A stretch of DNA of 64,000 nucleotides from Mytilinidion resinicola (taxonomy: Eukaryota > Ascomycota > Dothideomycetes > Mytilinidiales > Mytilinidiaceae): assembly GCF_010093595.1 (NCBI RefSeq), contig NW_022985443.1:460688-524687 (forward strand), written 5' to 3'. Shown here piece after piece: positions 1-11,188 of this stretch (position 1 is its first letter; each line of letters starts with the position of its first letter). The notes beneath the pieces were generated by a model. It searched no databases, was not told where the DNA came from, and saw only the letters and a list, made by a program, of their open reading frames with translations. A program made the position numbers and the translations under genes.

Positions 1-2
1 TG

Positions 3-1002
3 GATCCCAAAGCCACACTCGAAGGCCACACAGATGCCGTTTGGACTGTATGCGTGCTCCCCGCTACGTGTGCCTCTGTGTTCGGTGCGGATTGCAGCAA
101 CTACGGTGGCCCTGATCGTATACTGCTCGCATCCGGCTCAGCTGATGGAACGATCAAGATCTGGGCGGTGAGCGCCCCGCCTCAGCTTGTGTCACCGCAA
201 ACAGGGTCGAGACGTGGCGTAGGCGGAAGTCGCAGACATTCAGTCACATCTGGATCAAACTATCCGTCCTCACCACAACCCAGCGTGGCTACCGCCACTC
301 CATTCCATTACATGCTAGTCCACACCATCGAGCGGGCAACGTACGCATCACCAACATGTATCAGCCCGCTATCTTTGACCGGGGAAACGTTTGTTGTGTC
401 ATACAACGATTGTTCGATTCTCATATTTGATACGCGCACGGGAGAGGAGATAATAGGCATGGCGAGCAGCGAAACATACGACGGAACGCCGTCGACAGGC
501 GTGAACGCCGTCGTTGCTACATCTGTTGGGCTGGATGGCACAATGAGTCTGGACTCTGGCCGCGGGGCTTCCGAGGACGAGAGTGTCATCCACGGGGCTA
601 CCGGGTCAACCGGCGGCGGTGGCGTCGAAGGTGTTGTGATCACAGGGCACGAAGATCAGTTCATCAGGTTCTTCGATGCCAACAGCGGTAAGTACAAGCT
701 ACCATCGATTGCTCCTGGCTTGACTGACGCCAATCATTACAGGTCAATGTACTTATAGCATGCTTGCTCACCCTTCGTCGATCTCCTCCCTTTCTCTCAG
801 CAAAGATGGCCGAGAGGCAGTGTCAGCTGGTCACGATGCGTCTATTCGATTCTGGTCCCTGGAGAAGCGTATATGCACCCAGGAGATCACCAGTCACCGG
901 ATCATGCGCGGAGAAGGAGTTTGCAGCGTCGTCTGGAGCCAAGACGGACGACTCGTCGTTTCGGCAGGCGGCGATGGCGTCGTCAAAGTCTTCGCGAGAT
1001 AA
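3..1002 (+). CDS. pro11: Striatin-family WD40 protein, 3' end only
   Basis: This is the C-terminal WD40 propeller of a striatin homologue, the scaffold subunit of the STRIPAK phosphatase/kinase complex that in filamentous fungi controls hyphal fusion and fruiting-body development. The 5' part lies outside the window; the reading frame is already open at base 3. Exon 1 runs to 687, a 55-nt intron covers 688-742 (GTAAGT..TACAG), and the last exon is 743-1002; the joined codons read through NSG-QCTYS. Visible WD motifs include [14 protein letters not shown], a Ser-rich loop between blades, and [13 protein letters not shown]. The end, [26 protein letters not shown], is the signature tail of the family. 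The assignment is strong; the symbol follows the Sordaria naming and is inferred. Confidence 0.9.
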
Positions 1003-2676
1003 AAAGCCGTAAAGGCGCACAGAAAAGGTCAACTAAAACCAAGCGGGTTGCTTGTGTGGGCGAGAACCAGGATCTCATTACACAAGCCTTGTCTATTTGC
1101 GCCCAATTTTTCCCTTCTCTTCCTGTATGAAACTTTTCCTTCGTTTTAGCCTTTCGCGCGAGCAGCTACATTGCGCGGCATCTTTGCGACCCTGAAAATG
1201 CATCCACACACGTTGATTCTGCTGGACTCGTTTCATTCAGTCGGGGGCATTGCGGTCTTGGAGCTGAGATTCCGCATGGAGGAGTTGGGATTCTAGCATT
1301 ATCGAATTCCTGTACGATAGACGCGAGGCACTGAGGAGCTAGGGGCATCTGAGGAGTGGTTCTCCGGGGCCGTCCACTTCAGGAGACCGGAAATAATAAT
1401 CTTGGAGCGCAAAGCTACAGCTTTTCAAGACAAAACCGCCGAGCGAAGGTTTCTTCTTCTTCTGCGTAGTGAAGACTATTTTGTTTGTGAATCTGGACCG
1501 CGAAGAGGCTTAAGACGCGTGGTCCGACATGCTGGAGACGTGTGCACCTACGAATTCAACCGAGTCTTGACCCGACCTCTAGCGATAGCTCTGAAAGCTC
1601 GGGACAAACTGCGCCGTTCTCGCCAAGCGTGCCGTGACTGCTCGCGTGTTCCTGAAACCACGCGGGAGGCACGACAGCGGTAAGATCTCTCCTTTTGCCG
1701 GCATCTGGCTAACCTCTTTCACCACTCTGCGGTCGTCATCGGCGTCGACCACCTGCGTAACCCTCGTTCCCAACCGTGGTCGTCCTGCACTCTCCGACCG
1801 AGCTATCGAAGGCCGGCCTGGAAGAAACTCCAAGAGTGACTTGCGGTCAATTCACACGACTCCTTTTCCTCTCTCCGCGTCAATGAGGGGACGGATCGTT
1901 TTGACTTCTGAATCGGAGTGTTCGTCGGCTCTCCTCTTTTAATACCGGGGCATGCTTGACAACAGCACCGTTTCGATTGGCTGCATGCCGCATTTGCGAC
2001 CGGCTTCTCGTATGTGAAAGATCTCCTGCAAGGAACACAGATAATCTGATCGCTTCGTCAACGGGGGCCAGGGGGCCCCATCGCTTTTGCCTGACAGCTG
2101 AGAACTCGAAACGTTCTTCCATGCTCACCGGATGCCTTGTGCATGTCCGCTCTGGCTCCAAGTGGATCTGATACGAGAGCTGAGCCTCGAGACGACTTAG
2201 CATCTCGCTTCGATCATCGGTGGTATGGAAGCATACTAGGACGAACTCTCACCGAAGCGTCGACATTTCTCCATGTGCGGACGCGGTTCATGGTAGTCTA
2301 AGAGTTGCCAACATGGACCCAGGAGTCCGTCTGGTGCCTGACTAACAGACCGACGGAGGCTCATCCCCCAGATAGTGGTTGATAGCGTGAGCTTAGCACA
2401 AATCGATATATTCACTACTCTACTTATAGAAAGAACCCCGGTGATCTCTCAAACGCCGACTAAAAACCAGCGCCTATTTTGGCGAGCAATTCTCCACTAT
2501 ACTACATACGTCTTCGCGTGGGTATAACGCTTGTGGCTTGCCTTAGCCATGACGGAGCTTCATAAGTATTCGCGTTTTCCCTTACGGATCTGCATCATCA
2601 AGGCACTCACTCGTTTCGTGTCTTCTGGTCTTCGCTTTCAGTCTTTCGTTTACTTGTGTTTTTGACCTAATTCAAG
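1003..2676. other. Intergenic region upstream of the laccase gene
   Basis: These 1.67 kb separate two genes on the same strand. Open frames here are short, overlap on both strands and show no family resemblance or good splice structure. The last few hundred bases are probably the laccase promoter and leader. I see no convincing gene, RNA or repeat. Confidence 0.6.
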
Positions 2677-5005
2677 ATGCGGTCGCATTATCCCAGTCTT
2701 GCGACTGCTTTTTCTGCTCTCTCAGCAACTTACTCCCCCCTCGTTAATCATACCTCACCTTTTACTTGCAACGAATCTTCAATCGCTTCGTTTCCTACAG
2801 CCACACCAACTACTCGGACCTCTATCATTTATTCCACCATAACAACATGTACGAAATCACCGGCTCCCACATGCTCAGCCACATCCGACCATGAACCTAT
2901 CAATTACTGGGACCCCGCCAATCGAGCACCACAACAACCACACGGAGGTCCGCAGGGATATCTATACAGCGGTCCAGCTTTCCTGAAAGGTACCAAAGAT
3001 TTGAAGCCTGCCCTCTCTCAATATGAGACGAACGGAGACTCTTGTTGGGGCACTCTAGATGCTCCTCATCTTCCTCCGTGGGTCGGCGCACCTGTTTCCG
3101 GGAGTTATACCTCTGGTTCTCCCTATGGCAACAGCTCTTCTGCGCTTCCACCGTGGGGAAATGCAACAGCGACCGGAACCAACCCATATACGTCGGCTCC
3201 ACACACCAACGTCACGCGATACTACGATTTCACGGTCTCCTATATGGATATCGCGCCGGACGGGGTGAAGAAGCCTGGACTAGTGATCAACGGCGGATTT
3301 CCAGGACCTCTCATTGAAGCTAATTGGGGTGATTGGTACCAATACTGACTCGTCTTCCTGAAATTCGGGCTAACAAAGAGTAGGATCGAGGTCAAAGTGA
3401 CAAACTTGCTAGACGACGAGGGCACAACTCTGCACTGGCACGGAATTCTTCAGACGGAAGCTCCTTGGATGGATGGCGTGCCAGCAGTACAGATGTGCCC
3501 AATTCCTCCGACCAAGTCCTTCACCTATAGGTTCAAAGCGGACCTATACGGGACGTCATGGTATCACAGCCATTACAGTGCGCAATACGCCGGAGGTGCG
3601 CTTGGCCCAATGATCATCCACGGCCCGAAGCACGCTTCATACGACTTTGATCTCGGGCCTGTCATGCTTGCCGACTGGTATCATCAAGCATACTATCCAG
3701 ACGTTGAGGTACGCTTGCTTATACCAATGAATTTGGAACTTCTTCTGACTTCCTATATAGCAAACCATGTCCACGGGCCCACCTACATCGAACAACAACC
3801 TCATCAACGGCAAAATGAACTACCCCTGCGCTAACACCACGTTAAGCTGCACTGCCGACGCCGGCATCAGCAAGTTCCGCTTCCAGTCCGGCAAGAAACA
3901 CCTCTTGCGGATTATCAACACCTCAGCCGATGCCGTCCAGAAGTTCAGCATCGACAACCACACCATGAGCGTCATCGCCAACGACTTCGTGCCAATCGTA
4001 CCCTATACCACTGGCGTAGTGACTTTGGGAGTTGGTCAGCGCGCCGATGTAATTGTTGACGCTACCGGGGAAGCTGGAGAAGCTTTCTGGATGCGCGCTT
4101 CGATCAACGGCACCTGCAGTCTTAATGATGGAATTTCCAACGAGGCGGTTGCGGCTGTCTACTACGAGTCCGCGGATACTAATGCCGTCCCTGCTACGGC
4201 TACCCAGATGACTGAGGCGCAGCAGAACTACTGCGGGAATGACGCCCTTTCTGGTTTGGTTCCCTTGTTCCCCCTGGCAGCTGAGGAAACCGTCTCGACG
4301 AGCGAAGATATCAACATCGAGTTCAAGAGCAACGGGACAAACTTCGTGTGGACGATGAACAACAGCTCCTTCAGAGGCGACTACAACGATCCCATTCTGC
4401 TAGACGTGAAGGGCGGCAACATGACCTTCGAGCCGGAATGGTACGTCCCTTACCCGCTCCCCTATCTGCACCCGCTCTCCAAAACGCACAGCACAACCTA
4501 ACACCCCCACAGGAACGTCTACAACTTCGGCACCAACAAAACCGTGCGCCTGGTCGTCTACAACTATTTCGCCTTCGGCCCGCACCCGATGCATCTGCAC
4601 GGCCACAATTTCTGGGTCATCGCCGAAGGCTTCGGCACCTGGGACGGGCACATCACCAACCAGGCGAACCCCTCCCGCCGCGACGTGCAGCTCGTGCACC
4701 CGGCCCAGGATGCCGACACGCCCGCGTACATTGTGATCCAGTTCGAGCAGGACAACCCGGGTGTGTGGCCGTTGCACTGCCACATCGCGTGGCACGTGTC
4801 CGCGGGGCTGTACATCAGCGTGCTCGAGCGCCCGGATGATATCGTGAAGGATATGCCGATCCCGGATTCGATGACGGAGGCGTGTAGGGTGTGGTGGGAT
4901 TATACCGATGATACGTAAGTCTCGAAAGAGTGTGTCGTGTGGTTTTGAGGGACGTGACGCTAATGAGTGCGCAGTACTGTGAGGCAGATCGATTCTGGGT
5001 TGTAA
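2677..5005 (+). CDS. Ascomycete laccase (multicopper oxidase), five exons
   Basis: Oxidises phenolic substrates and reduces O2 to water at a four-copper centre; probably secreted, although the N-terminal signal sequence is weak. Exons: 2677-3335, 3384-3708, 3761-4440, 4513-4914 and 4975-5005, giving 698 aa. All four copper motifs are present: HWHG (about residue 237), HSH (281-283), [10 protein letters not shown] (about 579) and HCHIAWH (643-649). The type-1 axial position, ten residues after the Cys, is Leu. The 31-nt last exon supplies the C-terminus ..VRQIDSGL, matching the DSGL/I plug that blocks the solvent channel in ascomycete laccases; reading straight through would stop at TAA 4916 and lose it. 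About 210 residues, partly Ser/Thr/Pro-rich, precede the first cupredoxin domain, which is long for the family. Confidence 0.93.
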
Positions 5006-5214
5006 AGGGTCGGTAAAGGCTTTCGATGAGGACTTCGGTGAGGACTGGGGTGTTTGTAGGTCTGGATTGTTTGGAGGTCTGGAGTACGGTAGAAAAACTT
5101 TTGGAGGTAGGAATGATGTGGATAGTAGATACTAATACCCAAATGTAACATATGTCTACTACTTCTGTGGTCCTTGTAGTCTGTTGTTGAGCGATAGCAT
5201 CCGCATGAATCCCG

Positions 5215-6807
5215 CTAAATGTCCCCGTTGGCAAATTCTTCCAACTTCATTCTGGTGAAAGGTACCATTGGTTTGATTTCCTTCTCGGACATCAAGTAAC
5301 GTACACGCTCGCAATCATCGTACCAATTCCCAGGATCTGGTTGCCTGCTACAGTCAGTATTGACCGCGTCGTATATCTCTTGAACCGTGGCTTGGAGGTC
5401 GCGAGGGAAGTCTGTTACGATGATTCTCTGCAGATTTGGAAGGCAGCGTGGATAGCTCTTCACAAAGTCCTCAAAAAGTCTTTTAGCTAATGAGATGGTC
5501 AAGGGCGCGATCCGGATCTTCAACCTCTCTATCGAAGGTGGCAAGATGTCGACTAATTTGTGCACGTTGGCGATGTAGCGCTCTAGTCCATCTTCAGGAA
5601 TCAGTTTGTCGCCATCGTCATCCACTTTAAGCCACTCATGAGTCTCCGGAGTAAGGTCTTCACCGCTTGGATCCCAATATTGGTCGTAATCAGGATGAAA
5701 AGTCTGGTGGATTTGTCGAGAGTCTAGAACGAGGAATGCCGCCTCGATGCACAGGTCCTTCAGACTGTGGAGTCTCCGAATGAGTTGAGGGCAGATATGT
5801 AAATCCAAGTATGGCGTCTGTAAGGGCTTCCAAGGCAGACCATATATGTCCTTGGCCGTCAAAGATAGAGCCTCCAGGCGATCAGGAAGGAAAGAGGAGA
5901 AGTTTTCATAGATCCATTCGCCACAGTCGGTATCTTCGTGCTCATAATGGAATGCTCGAAGATTAGGCGCTAGCTTTATAGCGTCCTTCAACAAGGGTAT
6001 GGGCATACACGAATTTAGGAAACGAATTTCCTCAACACTGGGGGACAGCTTGGGGGGTCCATATTCATGGTCGTTGTTGAATTGTTGACCATTGGCCCAC
6101 GTCGTCTTTGCATTGGAGATTCTGAATTTCCGAAGCGATGGGTGTCTAAGCAATGGTCGAAAGTGCCACCAATAGCGTTCGTTCCAAGCTTCATCCGGGA
6201 CTTTGGTTTTGATAGTCTCGAGCTTCCCAGCTTCATCCGGGATTTTGATTTTGATAGTCTCGAGCTTCCAAGGTCTTACCTCATATTTCCCGTACGTCCA
6301 TGCGCAATGAGGATCATCATCGTCATGCCATGAGGATAAGGCGATCCGGACTTTTTTGACATTTGGTAGCATCCAGAAAAGTAGGCCGAAGGCATCGCTT
6401 TCTGTAGGGTTGACCTCGAGAAGAAACTGCGGCCAACCATCAGGTTCATTTTCTTCCTCGTGATCTTGCGCCCACTTTTCAGTGGCAATGTCGCACTGCC
6501 GGATAATCTTAGGATCCCATGCCTTGTCTCCATAAGTCCATTTCAGATTTCTGACATAGTATGCAATTCGAGGGTTATCATTGATGGCATGAACAAGGGA
6601 GGCGGGGTGGTGCTTGAAATCGCTAGATTCATCAAAGACAACCTTTTCGTAGTTGCTCACAAGGTCGCGATGCCTAGCAAGATAGTTGGTTCCTTCAAGG
6701 CCGGCATGGACGGATTTGCAGGTTCTCGCGAAACTGACGGCATCGCAAGGATCAAGAATGTAGGCAATAGTGAAGACAATGTCTGCCGGCAAGGCTGATA
6801 GAGACAT
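5215..6807 (-). CDS. F-box protein, 530 aa, with a 14-residue tandem duplication
   Basis: The single-exon protein begins with an F-box-like segment (LPADIVFTIAYILDPCDAVSFARTCK) that would bind Skp1 in an SCF ubiquitin ligase. The rest, about 480 residues, looks like the irregular leucine-rich substrate-binding part of fungal F-box proteins (repeated LRAF.., LEALSLTA, LKDLCIEAAF blocks), but no target can be named. Two adjacent copies of a KLETIK.K.PDEA unit are encoded by a 42-bp direct repeat at 6187-6270 and suggest a recent slippage duplication. The start codon lies 320 bp from the oppositely oriented WDR70-like gene, so the two share a promoter region. Family call is good; function is unknown. 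Confidence 0.75.
   Translation of the reverse strand: MSLSALPADIVFTIAYILDPCDAVSFARTCKSVHAGLEGTNYLARHRDLVSNYEKVVFDESSDFKHHPASLVHAINDNPRIAYYVRNLKWTYGDKAWDPKIIRQCDIATEKWAQDHEEENEPDGWPQFLLEVNPTESDAFGLLFWMLPNVKKVRIALSSWHDDDDPHCAWTYGKYEVRPWKLETIKIKIPDEAGKLETIKTKVPDEAWNERYWWHFRPLLRHPSLRKFRISNAKTTWANGQQFNNDHEYGPPKLSPSVEEIRFLNSCMPIPLLKDAIKLAPNLRAFHYEHEDTDCGEWIYENFSSFLPDRLEALSLTAKDIYGLPWKPLQTPYLDLHICPQLIRRLHSLKDLCIEAAFLVLDSRQIHQTFHPDYDQYWDPSGEDLTPETHEWLKVDDDGDKLIPEDGLERYIANVHKLVDILPPSIERLKIRIAPLTISLAKRLFEDFVKSYPRCLPNLQRIIVTDFPRDLQATVQEIYDAVNTDCSRQPDPGNWYDDCERVRYLMSEKEIKPMVPFTRMKLEEFANGDI
6187..6270. repeat. 42-bp tandem duplication inside the F-box gene
   Basis: Units 6187-6228 and 6229-6270 differ at three positions by eye. 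The unit is a multiple of three, so the coding frame is kept and 14 residues are duplicated. Confidence 0.9.
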
Positions 6808-7127
6808 GATGTTTTGACCGATTTCAGTGCTGAAAGGGAGGACAGAATCCGTTGAACATAAAGTGGCAGTCTATTTTGACTCCGTCTGAGGTGGCCCGGA
6901 GAGCTATCAGGCTTGTCAAAACTGTTGTTTTCCAATTTTTGATAAACGTCCCAGGGACCTCAGGCGGTGGTAGACAAATGTACGTAAGCTTAGATAGCAG
7001 AAGGCAAGTGCGGGGGATTGACGTCCAGTGACACGTGATATGCATATTATGTCATCAGATTAAGCTTCACCAACCTCGAAGCCCCGAGGTTTCACAATTC
7101 CTCTCCATCAAACACCTCCCGTTCACG
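6808..7127. promoter_or_regulatory. Divergent promoter between the F-box and WDR70-like genes
   Basis: A 320-bp spacer between two start codons on opposite strands must hold both promoters and leaders. I see no clear TATA box or named operator. Confidence 0.5.
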
Positions 7128-8867
7128 ATGGACGATTTCTCCGCAGACGATGATGCGCTACGCGAATACATGCCCATGTCATTTGGCAAACAAGCTCGGA
7201 CTACTAACATTCAGGCACAATTTGACCTAGCTAAGCGCAAAGTTGTCGATGAGAGCAAGCAACCAACGACAAAAAGCTCTAAACCTGACGAAGGCAATGA
7301 TTCTGGTGCCTCAGAAGATGACGATGACGATGATGACGATAGCGACGAGGAAGATGAGTTCCCAGTGTCTCACGAATTGCTCCTTAAGACACACGACCGC
7401 GCTGTCACCACCGCGACTTTGGATGCCTCCGGCTCGCGCATGGTAACAGGATCGAATGACTGCACGCTGAAGTTCCATGACTTCGCAGCTATGACACCGA
7501 CAACCGTTCGAGCCTTCAAGACAGTAGACCCCAGTGCTACGAAGAGCTCTGCCAACTCCGAAACGCATCCTATCAACCAGATCCTCTTCAACCCTCACTC
7601 CGCGAATCAAATCCTCGTTATAACGGCGCAGCCGCAAGCAAGGTTATTCACACGCGATGGAGAGCAGGTCCTTGAGTTTGTCAAAGGGGATCCATACTTG
7701 CGAGATATGCACAATACGAAAGGGCACATATCGGAGATAAAATGTGGAGCATGGCATCCTACCAACCGAGACGTATGTGTAACCGGAGGCACTGACAGTA
7801 CCATCCGAATTTGGGATGTCAACAACAAGAGAGAACAGAAAGACGTCATCGTACACAGATCTAGGGCCGCTGGTTCGGCGGGGAGGACAAGAATCACCGC
7901 TCTAGCGTGGGGGTCACAAGCTCAAGGAGGAAACAGTCTTCTCGTAGCGGCAGCATTGGATGGAAGCCTGGTCATGTATAGTGGCGAAGGCCCATATCAT
8001 CGCCCAGCAGCTGAAATCAGGGATGCTCATGTCAACGATACCTGGACGGGTGGACTTGATATCAGCGCTGATGGAAGATTGGTTGTCACAAGAGGTGGTG
8101 ACGATACTATCAAACTCTGGGATACCCGAAAGTTCAAGTCACCTATAACCACTGTGTCACATGAGTCAACCTCATCACAGTATCCAACCTCGAACATCCG
8201 GTTCTCACCAAATTCCTCTTCCGTAATAACCGGCTCTGCTACTGGCGATCTCCATATTCTCAATCCCGCAACTCTCCGCCCTGAGCTTGTTACACCTGTG
8301 ACTCCGGGCTCGCCTCTAATAACTGTCCTCTGGCATCCTAAAATCAATCAAATCATCACCGGCTCCGGCAATGCTGAAACGCATGTTCTATTCAACCCCA
8401 ACATCTCCAATGGCGGTGCCAAAACCGTCATGAGTAAAGCTCCTAAGCGCCGTCACATTGACGACGACCCGAACCTCACAATGGACCTCGCCGAAGGTCT
8501 TTCGGGGGACTCGATCATTACTCCTGGGGGGATGCCTGGCACCAACACTGCTGCGACCTCTTTCTCGGCGCGGCATCCAAACGTTGGCCTCACTGCCTCT
8601 GGTAAATCGCGTGATCCGCGTCGCCCGCATATTCCAGCTACAACTCCATTCGCAAAGACAAATCCCGATGAGAAGCATATTCGAGACCATATCCCGTTGA
8701 GTAGTATGCGAGATGAGGACCCTAGGGAGGCGTTGCTGAAATATGCGGACAAGGCGAAGAATGATCCACTTTTCACCAATGCGTGGAAGCACACGCAGCC
8801 AGTGACACTTTATGGGGAGTTAAGTGATGAGGAGGAGGAACCAGAAGCGAAGAAAGCGAAGAGGTGA
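7128..8867 (+). CDS. WDR70-like WD40 repeat protein
   Basis: A single-exon 579-aa protein. The N-terminus (MDDFSADDDALREYMPMSFG), an acidic stretch of Asp/Glu around residue 65, and WD repeats such as VTGSNDCTLKFHDF, VTGGTDSTIRIWDV and VTRGGDDTIKLWD match the WDR70 / gastrulation-defective-1 family. Members act in the nucleus and have been linked to chromatin and the DNA damage response. The long C-terminal tail has PRRPHIPATTPFAKTNPDEKHIRDH-type conservation and ends in a Lys-rich KKAKR. The frame is open further upstream from 7035, but the ATG at 7128 begins the conserved N-terminus, so I chose it. Confidence 0.88.
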   Translation: MDDFSADDDALREYMPMSFGKQARTTNIQAQFDLAKRKVVDESKQPTTKSSKPDEGNDSGASEDDDDDDDDSDEEDEFPVSHELLLKTHDRAVTTATLDASGSRMVTGSNDCTLKFHDFAAMTPTTVRAFKTVDPSATKSSANSETHPINQILFNPHSANQILVITAQPQARLFTRDGEQVLEFVKGDPYLRDMHNTKGHISEIKCGAWHPTNRDVCVTGGTDSTIRIWDVNNKREQKDVIVHRSRAAGSAGRTRITALAWGSQAQGGNSLLVAAALDGSLVMYSGEGPYHRPAAEIRDAHVNDTWTGGLDISADGRLVVTRGGDDTIKLWDTRKFKSPITTVSHESTSSQYPTSNIRFSPNSSSVITGSATGDLHILNPATLRPELVTPVTPGSPLITVLWHPKINQIITGSGNAETHVLFNPNISNGGAKTVMSKAPKRRHIDDDPNLTMDLAEGLSGDSIITPGGMPGTNTAATSFSARHPNVGLTASGKSRDPRRPHIPATTPFAKTNPDEKHIRDHIPLSSMRDEDPREALLKYADKAKNDPLFTNAWKHTQPVTLYGELSDEEEEPEAKKAKR

Positions 8868-9865
8868 GCTGGCAATGGGCAAAAAATGATCACTTGGCCT
8901 GGCGTTCAAAAGTATATACCCATCAAATTGCTTTAATACCTTTAGCAGGCTTAAAAATGGTCACGTGTGAGTGCACTAGGCTCGAAGTTACTATCTACAG
9001 TGCTAGACCATAAGTTTGGGCACTTCGTACATCTAGCCCGGGTATTCCGATATCCTTTTAATGTTCTACATACAACATGAATGTCGATGTAGTGGGAGTA
9101 GGGCTATCGTTTGACTGACTAAAAACATGCTACCTCGGGTATTCCTTACAGTAGTAAGGAGTGAGCAAAGGTGAAACCCGGCCAGCGAGATATCCGCGTA
9201 CCTAAACTTATGACCTAGCACTGTAGGTAAGTGCTGAAGGTGGTTGCTACGCATCACGGATAATAACAATGGGCTCCCCAGCAGTCATCACCTCCGGCCT
9301 GCAAAAGGCATGTCGCTCTCCTTTCTGAGTCCTCATCGCGTCCTTCGTTCACTCTATTATTCGCTTGTGATGCGAGCCTCTGTCTACATTTTAGCTTTTG
9401 GTTTGGCCTTCAGCCCACAAGTCGACCATTCTGTACACTATCTGCTTTCGGTGCGTGATGCAGTGTATATACACACACCTGTATAATATTGGGTATGGGA
9501 TTTTGTGGTCCCAATATCAGCTTACTCGAAGAAGTGTTTGGAGTACGACTTGCCACCGTCTGAAGTATCTCAACTCGTTGTCGCAGTGTGCAAGATCATG
9601 ACAACATCGACCTGATTTTGGATCTTCAGCAATATCTTCAGCTCCCCGTATGTACTCAAAGACCCGAGGCTACGTCCTACGATACTTCTTGAGGATCTCG
9701 AAATCTGTGGCTCTTGGCCTCCATCGGAGCGGCTCCCGAAAAAGGGTGAATTGGCGCACGCCAGTGTTATTGAGAAGCTCCCTCAACAAAAGTTATTCCA
9801 TCACCTACAACATCCGCTATCCGCTTCCACCGCGCGACCTTCACTCCCATTCTCTACACGCCAGG
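8868..9865. other. Intergenic region upstream of the first short F-box gene
   Basis: About 1 kb. It contains a 12-bp perfect palindrome GTGTATATACAC at 9463-9474. The downstream gene's frame stays open from 9650, but no family conservation is seen before 9866. No other feature is supported. Confidence 0.55.
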
Positions 9866-10495
9866 ATGGAGGCGTCGGCCACGGAGCGCACCCTCGGAGT
9901 CACCGAGCTCCTCGAGCTCGTCCTGCTAGAACTCCCGATTCGCGACATTTTCCAAGCTCAGCGAGTCTCTCAGCAGTGGAAGGCGGTCATCAGCAACTCC
10001 TCGCCACTTCGAAAAGCCATGTGGCTGACCCCGGTCGACTCCTCGTCCACTCAAGCCAAACACGACGAGGTCGAGCTTCCTACACACAGCCGACTGTATT
10101 CCCTAACCGACAAAAACCATCCCCGCGTCCTAGCCGCCAAGCACTTCAACCCGCTTCTGCCACTCGGGGAAGACAATTACCGGATCGAGCTCATGATGAA
10201 GGGTTGGCTGTCTGAATTTGTACGCGAGGAATTGGTTCTGGTTGTTCCGGATCCCACGGAGTGGAAGCACTCTTTCAGTCTAGTTGCTTCCAAAGGAGAG
10301 GACAAGGCAGCCTGGGAGGACATGCAAGTTTTCAGCCCGCCAATCACGCGCTTTGAGATCCACATCGTCGACACGAAGAAGGGAACAGTATATGTGCACA
10401 ACATGCCAAAGTTGTACAATGAAAACGGCATCCGGATGGGAGAGATGATGAAGCAGCTGTACGTGGTCCTGAAGAAACTTGAACATGTTTTGTGA
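9866..10495 (+). CDS. Short F-box protein, copy 1 of a paralogous pair
   Basis: A 209-aa protein opening with a compact F-box: GVTELLELVLLELPIRDIFQAQRV followed by QQWK. Such proteins use the F-box to join Skp1/cullin ubiquitin ligases; the remaining about 150 residues are of unknown specificity. It is a clear paralogue of the gene at 39554-40150: they share the MEAS start, the LGVTELLE and RDIFQ.QRV..QWK blocks, AMWL, an AA.HFNP/LNP segment, and a C-terminal MQV..PP.T.F and G.R.G..MK pattern. I take the ATG at 9866 because it is the start conserved with the paralogue, although the frame is open from 9650. No intron is evident. Confidence 0.78.
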   Translation: MEASATERTLGVTELLELVLLELPIRDIFQAQRVSQQWKAVISNSSPLRKAMWLTPVDSSSTQAKHDEVELPTHSRLYSLTDKNHPRVLAAKHFNPLLPLGEDNYRIELMMKGWLSEFVREELVLVVPDPTEWKHSFSLVASKGEDKAAWEDMQVFSPPITRFEIHIVDTKKGTVYVHNMPKLYNENGIRMGEMMKQLYVVLKKLEHVL

Positions 10496-11188
10496 GGGAA
10501 GCATAGCCGGGGGGAGTGAAGCATATGACATGGCTCGATGCTGTTGCGAGTAGTAGCCAAGCCAAGCCAGTTGGAAGGTAGCGTAAGCCCTACTGTCTAA
10601 AGTCTATATTTGTTCGGATTGCCAACGACTCATACTCTAAGGCAGTGATATGTGCCCAGAAGTTTGGAAAACTGGTGTACATCGTGAAATAGCCTTTTCA
10701 ACGCCCCAATGTGCACTCAAGCAATTTCCTTGTCCCGTACAGGGAACTGAACTGCTCATGCTCCATCCTGAGCCGTGGCTGTGCTGGGTGGGCGCATCCT
10801 GAGCCGAGACTGAGCAGCTCGTTATCGTTTTCATTTCTAGACTCTGTTGCAATTTCTGCAATTCGCTGAAGTGTCCCAGCAGCATTAAAGAAGTATGGGA
10901 TGATTGCCTAAATTAAAACGATTATTTAGATCGTCCATGCCGCTTCGCTCAAGCAGGCCTGCACCAGAGGAAGTCCGGAACCGCCGATATTGATATCCAA
11001 AAACTATGATTACTCCAAATCCAGACCATCAATCCCTCCAAACATTCCATTGTAAGAATCGGGCACAGCTAATGCCGCTGCTCTGAAACTTCATGGATTA
11101 AGGTTCTCTCGTCCAAATCCACTTAGCAATACAGACATCCATCCCGGGGCGACTACCAGTTCGCCTCTGCATTCGCCGAGGGACACAA
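10496..11188. other. Intergenic region with a short dispersed repeat
   Basis: Contains one copy (about 10699-10755) of a block also found at about 16692-16745. Otherwise no gene is supported here. Confidence 0.5.
10699..10755 (-). repeat. Dispersed ~51-bp block, copy A (probable exon fragment)
   Basis: Aligned by eye to the copy near 16692-16745, about 50 positions match with six mismatches and one gap; most differences are transitions. On the minus strand part of it reads GQGN.LSAHWGVE, resembling GKGNFLGAHWG in the other copy, but one extra base shifts the frame. It looks like a decayed fragment of the same exon. Confidence 0.5.

Noticed and set aside
1402..2203. Frames upstream of the laccase gene
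   Set aside because: Both strands show similar-length frames and none has family features.
9463..9474. 12-bp perfect palindrome as an operator
   Set aside because: Alternating TA/GT sequence forms palindromes easily; there is no second copy or known binding motif.
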